Assembly (NCBI GenBank): GCA_964501985.1
Contig: CAZCVY010000176.1
Coordinates: 1-15,279, forward strand
DNA length: 15,279 bases
Source: Bog-366 sp964501985
GTDB lineage: Bacteria; Acidobacteriota; Terriglobia; UBA7540
Direction of reading: 5' to 3'
Of the stretch, positions 1-6,526 are shown piece after piece (the stretch's first letter is position 1; each line of letters begins with the position of its first letter). The position numbers and the translations under genes are program-made. The notes beneath the pieces are model-generated. The model made no database searches and had not been told where the DNA came from. It worked only from the letters and a program-made list of their open reading frames with translations.

Positions 1-870
1 CGATCCCCCGATGCTCCCGACAACCTTCTTCGCCTGCGCGAGGACGCTTTGCGCCGGCTGGAACAAGAAGAGCGGGCAATCTTAACGCTGGCGAAGGGCG
101 AACCGGCCCGCACTGACCGCGACGGTTCAATGACTCGCCGGCGGACACTGCGAGAACTTCTGCTACTGCCGCTGGGCATGGTTGGGGCCATCCTCGCTCG
201 GCTGTTTGGAGGGAGACGAATTGTTACCCCGGTGTATGCACAGCCCGGGCAGCAGCCGCCACCGCTGCCGCCACGCCCACCCGCGCCGGTGTATGGAGGG
301 CCGGCCCTACGACGGCCGCAACCTAACGATGAAGCGCAGTCCATCACAAGTTCCATACAAACTAAGAATGGCCACCTGTTGAGCGCCGTGAACGGCGGAG
401 GACTTGGAGATCCAAAATCGGCTCCCCACGGAGTTGCCCTCTGTACCGGCGCGACCACCCCCGGGCCCTTCGAGACATTTACGTTGGTCTGGGTCGACGA
501 GTCTGCAAAGACGTTTGCGTTGAAAACGTACGACAACCACTTCGTGACCGCCGTGAATGGTGGCGGTATTGGCGGGCCCGATAGCGATAGGTCTCCCGTT
601 CACACCGACAGTAAATCTGCCGCGCCTTCTGGAAATTTTACGATCACTCTGCTGGCCGACCATACTCACGTCACGATTCGGACAGCGGACGGCAAGCATT
701 ACCTCAGCGCCGTAAACGGTGGAGGTGTGGGTGGCTCAAACAAGGTTCCCATTCACACCGATGCCACCACCATGGGGCCGGAGGCGGTATTCCAATTTGT
801 GCCGACTGGGCGGCCGGTGCGTCCGCAAGCTATCATGTACGGAGGGCCGACCCTTAAGCCTCACAAGTAA
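1..870 (+). CDS. Predicted exported beta-trefoil (fascin-like) protein with flanking YGGP motifs; 5' end outside window
   Basis: The frame is open to the window edge, so the true start may lie upstream; internal candidates are TTG at 49 and ATG at 130, neither with a clear Shine-Dalgarno. Residues below are counted from TTG 49. An arginine-rich stretch (TRRRTLRE, 29-36) precedes a hydrophobic segment (37-53), and VYA-Q near 62-65 could be a cleavage site, suggesting a Tat- or Sec-type signal or a membrane anchor. A Pro-rich linker (66-80) follows. Then come three ~54-residue repeats carrying S/T-AVNGGG at 112-118, 167-173 and 220-226, each leading to a (H)TD- or CTGAT-like strand: the three-fold pattern of a fascin/actin-crosslinking-like beta-trefoil. 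Two near-identical motifs flank the domain, VYGGPAL at 81-87 and MYGGPTL at 263-269, the latter four residues from the C-terminus. The downstream radical SAM gene suggests this protein could be its substrate. The fold call is fairly strong; the function is unknown. Confidence 0.72.
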   Translation, partial: RSPDAPDNLLRLREDALRRLEQEERAILTLAKGEPARTDRDGSMTRRRTLRELLLLPLGMVGAILARLFGGRRIVTPVYAQPGQQPPPLPPRPPAPVYGGPALRRPQPNDEAQSITSSIQTKNGHLLSAVNGGGLGDPKSAPHGVALCTGATTPGPFETFTLVWVDESAKTFALKTYDNHFVTAVNGGGIGGPDSDRSPVHTDSKSAAPSGNFTITLLADHTHVTIRTADGKHYLSAVNGGGVGGSNKVPIHTDATTMGPEAVFQFVPTGRPVRPQAIMYGGPTLKPHK

Positions 871-948
871 AGCTCCGCCATCGGATAGACACAAGATCGG
901 CGGCTTTAGGCGCGTCAAGACTCACGCGATGATTTGCCTTGAACTCCT

Positions 949-2199
949 ATGAAGCCTTTGCGCTACGTCTATGCCGTCTGGGAGCTGACATTACAATGCA
1001 ACCTCGGGTGTGTGCATTGCGGTTCGAGGGCGGCAAAGGCACGCGCCGAAGAGCTTTCCACCGCGGAGGCGCTAGACCTGGTCCGGCAATTGCAGGAGGC
1101 CGGGGTCACTGAAGTTACGCTCATCGGCGGGGAAGCGTTTTTGCGGCCCGATTGGCTGGTTATCGTCAAGGCGATTCGCGACGCCGGACTGTCTTGCACC
1201 CTCACTACGGGCGGGTTTGGGATTTCGGCGACGGCCGCGGACAACATGCGCGAAGCGGGGATTCAGCAAGTCTCCGTATCCATCGACGGCACGCGGGAAA
1301 CACACGACTGGCTCCGTGGGAAGGTCGGGTCCTGGAAAGCTTGCTTCGCCACCTTGCAGCATCTGCGACGCGCGGGGATTCCCATTTGCTGCAACACCCA
1401 GATCAACCGGCTATCCGCGCCGGAGCTGCCGTTGATTTATGCGGATATTGTCGAGGCCGGGTGCCGGGCTTGGCAACTCGCCATGACAGTACCCATGGGC
1501 CGCGCCGCCGACCGGCCGGAAATCCTGCTTCAGCCATCGGAATTGCTCGACGTGTTCCCGCTCTTGAACGAGCTTGCGGGTTGGGCCGAGCGCGACGGAG
1601 TGCTTTTCTTTCCCGGCAATAACATTGGATATTACGGGCCCTATGAGCGGCGTCTGCGCAGCATGCAAGCGTCGGGCGCGATCTGGGAAGGATGCCAGGC
1701 GGGCATGAATACCCTGGGTATCGAAGCCAATGGGGCCATCAAAGGTTGCCCATCATTGCCGACCTCGACGTACGTTGGGGGCAACATTCGCGAACGACCG
1801 CTGCGAGAGATTCTTGCCTCCGCGGAGCTTGGCATCAATGCGCATCAGGGTACGCCTCAGGGCTCCTCGCACCTGTGGGGCTTTTGCCGCAATTGCGACT
1901 ATGCCGAATTGTGCCGCGGGGGTTGCACCTGGACCGCCCATGTTTTCTTCGGCCAACCAGGAAATAACCCCTACTGCCATCATCGCGCCCTGATGCGGGA
2001 GAAAAAGGGCATCCGGGAGCGCCTGACTCTTGAAACTCGCGCCCCCGGGGAGCCGTTTGACTATGGCAGATTCGCCATCAAGGAAGAGCCCGCCGGCGCA
2101 CCTTGGCCCAAAGAAGATCCCTACCGCTTTTCCGCAGATCGTATTCAGTGGTCCCGCTCCCCATCGACCGCCAACGCCGAGTTTCCCATTCTGGGTTAG
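949..2199 (+). CDS. Radical SAM/SPASM peptide-modifying enzyme
   Basis: A 416-residue radical SAM protein. The [4Fe-4S]-SAM motif is C17-x3-C21-x2-C24 in the context ELTLQCNLGCVHCGSRA, followed by the glycine motif IGGEAFLR (59-66) and a SIDG strand (111-114). The C-terminal half has the cysteine set of a SPASM auxiliary iron-sulfur domain: C249, C267, C313, C316, C322, C326 and C343 (FCRNCDYAELCRGGC). SPASM enzymes typically modify ribosomally made peptides or proteins. The HCGSRA context and the central NNIGYYGPYE stretch resemble, from memory, the PlpX/PcpX splicease-like group; this is not verified. There is no N-terminal extension able to hold a peptide-recognition (RRE/PqqD-like) domain, so such a partner, if needed, must be encoded elsewhere. 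It lies 78 bp after the trefoil gene, same strand. The start is set by the only ATG closely preceding the cluster motif; no Shine-Dalgarno is visible, and a short overlapping frame ends in ATGA at this start. Confidence 0.9.
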   Translation: MKPLRYVYAVWELTLQCNLGCVHCGSRAAKARAEELSTAEALDLVRQLQEAGVTEVTLIGGEAFLRPDWLVIVKAIRDAGLSCTLTTGGFGISATAADNMREAGIQQVSVSIDGTRETHDWLRGKVGSWKACFATLQHLRRAGIPICCNTQINRLSAPELPLIYADIVEAGCRAWQLAMTVPMGRAADRPEILLQPSELLDVFPLLNELAGWAERDGVLFFPGNNIGYYGPYERRLRSMQASGAIWEGCQAGMNTLGIEANGAIKGCPSLPTSTYVGGNIRERPLREILASAELGINAHQGTPQGSSHLWGFCRNCDYAELCRGGCTWTAHVFFGQPGNNPYCHHRALMREKKGIRERLTLETRAPGEPFDYGRFAIKEEPAGAPWPKEDPYRFSADRIQWSRSPSTANAEFPILG

Positions 2200-2224
2200 A
2201 GGCGGATCCGGCCCCGATTAACCC
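2193..2224 (+). terminator. Weak inverted repeat at the end of the radical SAM gene
   Basis: GGGTTA (2193-2198, overlapping the stop codon) pairs with TAACCC (2219-2224), and the self-complementary CGGATCCG (2203-2210) sits between them. It could slow or end transcription before the flagellar operon, but there is no U-run after it, so this is only a tentative terminator. Confidence 0.25.
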
Positions 2225-2311
2225 TAATAATGATGAAGCTTGACCCCCAAGACAGGTTTGGAGCAGGGTAACCACCGTCAAGAGGGGAGGATTAAAACGT
2301 CATCAGGGGGC

Positions 2312-2338
2312 TAAAGTTTTCTCAGAAACCGTCGATAG
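2312..2338 (+). promoter_or_regulatory. Sigma-28 (FliA) promoter of the flgM operon
   Basis: TAAAGTTT (2312-2319) equals the textbook sigma-28 -35 element. After exactly 11 nt comes GTCGATAG (2331-2338), matching 6 of 8 positions of the -10 element GCCGATAA. The expected start of transcription is near 2345, giving a leader of about 20 nt that contains the strong AAGGAGG ribosome-binding site (2353-2359) of flgM. The match, the spacing and the downstream late flagellar genes support each other. Confidence 0.85.
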
Positions 2339-2365
2339 AGTGGTTGTAGCTTAAGGAGGCAGTCT

Positions 2366-2668
2366 ATGAGAATCAATGGCGCTGTTCCGCTCCCCGAGAA
2401 TCTGCAAACGCCAAAAGTGTCCAACTCCGGGGGGGCGGCCTCGCAAAGCAGCCCGACCTCGGTCGGATCAAGCCAGGATCAGGCCCAACTGTCTCTGGAT
2501 AACACGACGATGCAACGGTTGAAAGCTACCCTCGCGCAAGTGCCGGAGGTTCGGCAAGAGCGCGTACAAGCTCTCAGTCAAGCGATAAGCAGTGGCAGTT
2601 ATCAAGTTTCCGATCAGCAGTTGGGCGACGCCATAGGTGCGGACCTGCTCGGGAAGGTTATCGGATGA
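2366..2668 (+). CDS. flgM: Anti-sigma-28 factor FlgM
   Basis: A 100-residue protein of normal FlgM size. It binds and inhibits the flagellar sigma factor FliA in the cytoplasm until it is exported through the finished hook-basal body. The N-terminal 40 residues are Ser/Gly/Gln-rich and probably disordered. The C-terminal half (about 45-97) has the conserved FlgM pattern: a helix leading into VRQERVQALSQAI, then SSGSYQVSDQQLGDAIGADLL, corresponding to the family's 'I-xx-G-x-Y-xV' core that contacts sigma-28. AAGGAGG at 2353-2359 lies 6 nt before the ATG. It is the first gene after a sigma-28 promoter, so FliA drives its own inhibitor, as in other bacteria. Confidence 0.9.
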   Translation: MRINGAVPLPENLQTPKVSNSGGAASQSSPTSVGSSQDQAQLSLDNTTMQRLKATLAQVPEVRQERVQALSQAISSGSYQVSDQQLGDAIGADLLGKVIG

Positions 2669-2716
2669 TCCAGTAATTCGACGGTCAGATGAATGAAGAG
2701 GCAGCAGTAGAGGGTC

Positions 2717-2743
2717 ATCGGGTGGTTCACCGAATCACCCGAT
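2717..2743. repeat. 12-bp hairpin within a degenerate 8-bp tandem repeat, flgM downstream region
   Basis: ATCGGGTGGTTC (2717-2728) pairs with GAATCACCCGAT (2732-2743) with one G-T wobble and a 3-nt loop (ACC). The right side continues as degenerate 8-nt units from about 2727 to 2760 (TTCACCGA, ATCACCCG, ATCACCGG, ACCATCCG). The hairpin lies in the only sizeable gap of the operon (105 bp). It could stabilise flgM mRNA, attenuate read-through into the later genes, or be a dispersed intergenic repeat of this genome. A TTTT run occurs only 17 nt after the stem, so it is not a classical terminator. Confidence 0.6.
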
Positions 2744-2773
2744 CACCGGACCATCCGATCTTTTGGAGGAGTC

Positions 2774-2962
2774 ATGGACGATTTGGCTCCCGCCCCAGCA
2801 CAGCGAACCTCCGATAACGGAGGACGGTCACCGGAACAGAACTTCACGGCGCGAAGGAAGACCGTTAAGAATGTAGCGCCCGAGCCTGCCCCCAAGCAAG
2901 ATCCAGACCCTGAGTTGGCGCCCGAGCCGGAAGAGGATCACGAAATCGACGTTTTGGCCTAA
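2774..2962 (+). CDS. Small Pro/Glu-rich acidic protein of unknown function, between flgM and flgN
   Basis: A 62-residue frame with a good ribosome-binding site (GGAGGA, 2765-2770) close before its ATG and a stop only 2 nt before the flgN start, so it is likely translated and coupled to flgN. It has no recognisable domain. The N-terminal half is polar, with a basic patch (TARRKTVKN, about 25-33). The C-terminal half has PEPAPKQDPDPELAPEPEE-type acidic proline repeats and then EIDVLA. It is probably disordered. No signal peptide or membrane segment is seen. It could be a lineage-specific flagellar accessory or simply a translated spacer that delivers ribosomes to flgN. I do not recognise a family. 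Confidence 0.6.
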   Translation: MDDLAPAPAQRTSDNGGRSPEQNFTARRKTVKNVAPEPAPKQDPDPELAPEPEEDHEIDVLA

Positions 2963-2964
2963 AC

Positions 2965-3447
2965 ATGAAGCGTGAAGTGCAGCAATACCTGGAATTACTC
3001 GAACGGCGTCTGGCAACCTTTCGAATGCTTGCCGCCGACCTCGACGAGAGCCGGTCGGCATATGTCACGCTCGACTTGCGCGCGATGCATCAACACATTT
3101 CGCGGCAAGAGAACCTTTGCACGGAAATTCGCCTGCTGGATTCGGAGCTGCAAAGCATGAAAGACCAGCTTCGAGGCTTGGCTGCTGCGGGCGAAATGCC
3201 CTCGACGCTCGGCGAACTCGAAGCTCAGCTCGATCCCAGGTCGGCCCGCCAGCTCCATATTCTAATGGGCGGACTCAAAGCCATCCAGGCCGACGTCCGG
3301 AGGTTGAGTCGCGTCCATTCGGAACTACTTCGGCGTTCCCGGCGGTCCGTCAATGTTCTGTTGAATTTCCTGGCGCACTATTCGGGAACGTATCCGCTTC
3401 CCCTGACCCGGTCCAAGGGGATCCCTTTCGCCTCGATGGGAAAATAA
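2965..3447 (+). CDS. flgN: FlgN-like flagellar export chaperone
   Basis: A 160-residue, mostly helical protein with long heptad-like stretches (about 1-60 and 85-135), of the length and character of FlgN. FlgN chaperones bind the C-termini of the hook-filament junction proteins FlgK and FlgL in the cytoplasm and hand them to the flagellar export machinery. The C-terminal helix VHSELLRRSRRSVNVLLNFL followed by a Tyr-containing tail resembles the FlgN family end. Direct sequence signatures are weak, as usual for this family. Position between flgM and flgK is the stronger argument. The ATG is 2 nt after the preceding stop and has no good Shine-Dalgarno of its own, suggesting translational coupling. 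Confidence 0.78.
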   Translation: MKREVQQYLELLERRLATFRMLAADLDESRSAYVTLDLRAMHQHISRQENLCTEIRLLDSELQSMKDQLRGLAAAGEMPSTLGELEAQLDPRSARQLHILMGGLKAIQADVRRLSRVHSELLRRSRRSVNVLLNFLAHYSGTYPLPLTRSKGIPFASMGK

Positions 3448-3450
3448 AAC

Positions 3451-4845
3451 ATGTCGAGCCTTTTCGGTACCATGTCCGTCGCCCTCCAATCCCTCCTAAC
3501 GCAGCAGGGGGCCTTGGAGGTGACCGCCAACAATATCGCCAATGCGAATACCCCGGGCTATTCTCGGGAGGTTCCGGTTCTAGAAGAGAGTCCCCCCATC
3601 CTCAGCGGGAACACGATGGTGGGGACCGGCGTTACGCTGGCAAGCGTACAAAGCGTCCGCGACAACATCCTGGATCTGCGGATCGATCAGGAAACCTCTC
3701 AGCAATCGAGTCTCAATTCGTATGTGGATTCAATGAACCAGGTGCAAGCTCTTTTCAACGAAACCCAGGGCACCGGCCTCCAGACTGATTTGAGCAATTT
3801 CTTCAATAGCTTCCAGTCCCTCGCGACCGACCCGACGAGTTCCTCCCTGCGTCAGTCGGTGCTCATTGCGGGGCAAAATCTTGCCAATGGATTCAGCCAG
3901 ACCAGCAATAATCTGGCAACCATCCAGCAGGGGCTGGACCAGTCCGTACTGCAGAACGTCCAGCAAGTCAATCAGCTCACGGCGCAAGTGGCCAACCTGA
4001 ATCAGCAAATCGCGATGGTATCCAATTCCGGGGATAACCCCGGCTCGCTCGAAGACCAGCGTGACGAAGACCTGACGAATCTATCCAATCTGATCGATAC
4101 GGCGGTCATCTATTCGAACAACGGCACAGTCACCGTAACCACCACCAATGGCGCGCTTTTGGTGTCTGGAGATCAGAGTGACGCACTTACGACCCAGATC
4201 AACAGTGCCACGGGAATGCATGACGTATATGCCCAGGGAACAGACATTACTTCCACGATCTCCGGCGGCCAACTCCAAGGGCTCATCAGTGCCCGCGATG
4301 ACAGTGTTCCGTCGACGCAGTCCTCCCTTGACAATCTGGCCGCCAGCCTGATAGCCGCCGTGAACAAACAACAAACTTCCGGATACGACCTGAATGGCGC
4401 GCAGGGTTTGGACTTCTTTACGCCGTTTACTCCGACCACCGCGGGTTCCAATGCCGGCGCAGCCGCCACCATGACGGTAGCGCTCACCAATCCGGACGAA
4501 GTTGCCGCCAGTTCCGATGGCACCTCAGGCGACAACAGCAACGCCACAGCGCTGGCCAATCTTCAGAACGCCCAGATCATCTCCGGCCAAACGGCGGGGG
4601 ATTATTATTCCAATCTGATCGACCAGGTCGGCAACGAGGTTTCCAACTCCACGTCAGAACAGGAAGCCGTGGGTCTGGTCTTGCAGCAACTCACCAATCA
4701 ACAGCAGTCAGTTTCCGGGGTTTCCCTGGACGAGGAAGCGACGAACTTAATCACTTACCAGCAAGCATACGAGGCCGCCGCACGGGTCATCTCCACCGTG
4801 GACGAACTCAACGAGGCAACCATCGATATGATTCCACAGAGCTAA
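3451..4845 (+). CDS. flgK: Flagellar hook-filament junction protein FlgK (HAP1)
   Basis: A 464-residue axial protein, shorter than the ~547-residue enteric FlgK, the saving being in the variable middle. FlgK assembles on the hook tip and links it to FlgL and the filament. The N-terminus has the rod/hook family motif TANNIANANTPGYSR (25-39). The middle contains a long Gln/Asn-rich coiled-coil-like region (about 75-200) and a Ser/Thr/Gly-rich outer domain. The C-terminal helix SLDEEATNLITYQQAYEAAA leading to VISTVDELNEATIDMI is the classical FlgK/FlgE end that packs with the N-terminal helix. It starts 3 nt after the flgN stop with no strong ribosome-binding site. No signal peptide, as expected for export through the flagellum. 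Confidence 0.95.
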   Translation: MSSLFGTMSVALQSLLTQQGALEVTANNIANANTPGYSREVPVLEESPPILSGNTMVGTGVTLASVQSVRDNILDLRIDQETSQQSSLNSYVDSMNQVQALFNETQGTGLQTDLSNFFNSFQSLATDPTSSSLRQSVLIAGQNLANGFSQTSNNLATIQQGLDQSVLQNVQQVNQLTAQVANLNQQIAMVSNSGDNPGSLEDQRDEDLTNLSNLIDTAVIYSNNGTVTVTTTNGALLVSGDQSDALTTQINSATGMHDVYAQGTDITSTISGGQLQGLISARDDSVPSTQSSLDNLAASLIAAVNKQQTSGYDLNGAQGLDFFTPFTPTTAGSNAGAAATMTVALTNPDEVAASSDGTSGDNSNATALANLQNAQIISGQTAGDYYSNLIDQVGNEVSNSTSEQEAVGLVLQQLTNQQQSVSGVSLDEEATNLITYQQAYEAAARVISTVDELNEATIDMIPQS

Positions 4846-4846
4846 C

Positions 4847-5746
4847 ATGGGCATGCGCGTCAATCCCGATATGTACAGCTTCATCTTGAATGGATTGCAG
4901 ACCAATGGGCAGCAAGAGGAAGAAGCGTTACAGCAGGTGGCGTCGGGGCAAAAGCTGAACTCCCTTTCCGACGATCCTGCTGCGGCCGCCTCCTTGGTAA
5001 CCCTGCGGATGCAGTCAAGTTCCGACACTCAATACCTGCAAAATATTTCATCTTTGACGGGGTCTTTGAATGTGGCGGATTCGGCTTTGAGCTCGGTTGT
5101 CGAGGCCTTGACGAGCGCGCAATCCGTGGGAGTCGAGGGAGCGAATTCAGCCCTTAATGCCTCGGACCTGCAAGCCCTTGCCCAGCAAATTCAAGGTATT
5201 CAGCAAGAAGTACTGGGCCTGGCGAATACCACGTACAACGGCGAGTACCTTTTTTCCGGTACGGCCACGACCACACAACCCTATGTGGCGGACCCCTCCT
5301 CCACATCCGGCGTGACCTACAATGGCGACGATAGTACGAACAGCGTGGAGATTTCTGCGGGCCAGGCGATGCCCACGAGCCTGCCGGGCAGCCAACTTTT
5401 CAGCAGTTCTACCGCCAACGTCTTTCAGTCTCTCCAGGATCTGTACAATGCGCTGAACACGAACACCAACATCCCCGCCGCCGTCACGGAAGTGGAAAAC
5501 GCCCTGAGCTATGTCAGCACCCAGCAGACCTTTTACGGAAACTCCGTGGATCGGTTGAACAGCACGCAGACCTTCCTGACCCAGGAGCAAACGCAGCTGA
5601 CCGAAACGGAGGGCAGCACGGTCGACGTCGACATGGCTACGGCGGTCACCAACCTCACCCAAGCCGAAACTACCCAACAGGCTTTGGTGCAGGCGGGCGC
5701 GCAGATTTCGCAGTTGAACTTGTTTAACTACCTACCTGCACCCTGA
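4847..5746 (+). CDS. flgL: Flagellar hook-filament junction protein FlgL (HAP3)
   Basis: A 299-residue flagellin-like protein (enteric FlgL is ~317). It forms the second junction ring, between FlgK and the flagellin filament. The N-terminal helix carries VASGQKLNSLSDDPAAAASL (31-50), the usual FlgL/flagellin N-terminal signature. The 'YNGEYLFSGT' strand (about 130-139) is typical of FlgL. The C-terminus (about 260-296, DVDMATAVTNLTQAE then QLNLFNYL) is the flagellin-like helix that closes the D0 domain. It begins 1 nt after the flgK stop. A second in-frame ATG at 4853 is an equally possible start. It is the last flagellar gene here; the csrA/fliW genes that often follow flgL are absent. Confidence 0.94.
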   Translation: MGMRVNPDMYSFILNGLQTNGQQEEEALQQVASGQKLNSLSDDPAAAASLVTLRMQSSSDTQYLQNISSLTGSLNVADSALSSVVEALTSAQSVGVEGANSALNASDLQALAQQIQGIQQEVLGLANTTYNGEYLFSGTATTTQPYVADPSSTSGVTYNGDDSTNSVEISAGQAMPTSLPGSQLFSSSTANVFQSLQDLYNALNTNTNIPAAVTEVENALSYVSTQQTFYGNSVDRLNSTQTFLTQEQTQLTETEGSTVDVDMATAVTNLTQAETTQQALVQAGAQISQLNLFNYLPAP

Positions 5747-6497
5747 GGTTTGGGGAGTTATTCAAGACTGACCTGCTGGGCGTAGAGCGGCTTGAGCCTC
5801 CCGTAGAGATGGCTTGCCTCCCACGGCGTCCAGGCACGCGCATCCGTCTCAGGTCGCGTATCGCGCGGGTTCCGGAGCGAAAGCATCGCCGCGCCCGGTG
5901 ACCGCACGGCAAACCCCAGTTCCCTTGTTCGCCAATAACTATCTTAGTACGCTATTACATCTCAGGATAGCTGGTTTCGGGTGGGACAAACGATCCATTC
6001 TTGCGGCTATCTTGCCTATTTTCAATAACATCTCAGGGTTTCTGATGACTGCTTCGATTTCAATAACATCTCAGGGTACTCGACAAATTGTCGTTGGCCA
6101 CTCCTTTGTTTTCATCAACATCTCAGGAGCAACCTTCATTTTTCATGTTGCGTGAGTCGCTTGGGCGGGGTCTTAAACCGTCAAAATGTCCGTGCCAAAT
6201 GCCTGCCGGGCTCGACGAAAAAGTCGTGGGAAAATGTGATGCGAAGGGGTGTCCTCCACCGCAAAAGCCGACCATGGAGTACTCATCCTTCAATTCTAAT
6301 CCAGGCATATTCCATTTGTCAAGAAAAATCGGCAAACGAACTAGCCTTGCCCCTTTGGGGAGAGACGGGGCCTCAAGGAGCCAGAGGAACGTCGTTGCCG
6401 GTAACCCGTCTGGGGCGCAGAACAAGAGCCGCACAGAGCAAAGTACCATCGGCCGCGGGGCCAGTTCCGCCGAGCACCGGCAGAATTTAAAAGGGGG
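5747..6497. other. Non-coding junction between flagellar and permease blocks
   Basis: I see no convincing gene on either strand. The short frames present lack ribosome-binding sites, and their translations are rich in Pro/Arg/Ser without domain character. The stretch 5930-6150 is visibly more AT-rich than its surroundings and contains the dispersed ACATCTCAGG repeats and a 13-bp near-palindrome CGACAAATTGTCG (6081-6093). The part 6150-6490 has no repeat or recognisable RNA. No clear terminator with a U-run is visible after flgL. Confidence 0.6.
5957..6127. repeat. Four dispersed copies of ACATCTCAGG with conserved flanks
   Basis: Exact 10-mers ACATCTCAGG occur at 5957-5966, 6028-6037, 6066-6075 and 6118-6127, all in the same orientation. 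Copies 2 and 3 share a longer unit, TTTCAATAACATCTCAGGGT; copy 4 has TTTTCATCA before the core; copy 1 has GCTATT. Start-to-start distances are 71, 38 and 52 bp, so this is not a regular CRISPR. Read on the minus strand the unit is CCTGAGATGTTATTGAAA. Multiple short same-direction repeats at one end are a feature of IS21-family elements, whose transposase binds them, so a leftover IS end is one explanation; a regulator-binding array is another. No transposase gene is nearby. Confidence 0.65.
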
Positions 6498-6526
6498 TTG
6501 ACATTCTACATCCATGGATGTAGATT
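6498..6526 (+). promoter_or_regulatory. Sigma-70-type promoter of the padR-permease operon
   Basis: TTGACA (6498-6503) equals the -35 consensus. With a 17-nt spacer it is followed by TAGATT (6521-6526), 4 of 6 matches to TATAAT. The expected transcription start is near 6533, only about 3 nt before the PadR ATG at 6536, so the mRNA should be leaderless or nearly so; no Shine-Dalgarno precedes that ATG. Confidence 0.75.
6505..6524. promoter_or_regulatory. Perfect 20-bp palindromic operator inside the promoter spacer
   Basis: TCTACATCCA is followed directly by its reverse complement TGGATGTAGA. The palindrome fills the spacer between the -35 and -10 elements and overlaps the latter, so a bound dimer would block RNA polymerase. 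PadR-family repressors recognise ATGT/ACAT dyads in their own promoters, which fits the ACAT and ATGT half sites here. A further half site TACATC lies at 6530-6535, touching the start codon. Autorepression by the adjacent PadR protein is inference. Confidence 0.75.

Noticed and set aside
228..247. Third Tyr motif PVYAQP in the trefoil protein as another splice site
   Set aside because: It lacks the Gly after Tyr and fits a signal peptidase site (VYA-Q) better.
5957..6127. Possible CRISPR array
   Set aside because: Repeat cores are only about 10-20 bp, the spacing is irregular (71, 38, 52 bp) and no cas gene is present.
5961..6130. CsrA/RsmA-binding GGA sites in the TCAGG repeats
   Set aside because: Only copies 1 and 4 continue to GGA; copies 2 and 3 read GGG, so the shared feature is not the CsrA motif.
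6088..6501. 137-codon open frame on the + strand in the junction region
   Set aside because: No ribosome-binding site, start buried among the ACATCTCAGG repeats, no domain-like pattern, and other frames over the same stretch are similarly open because of base composition.
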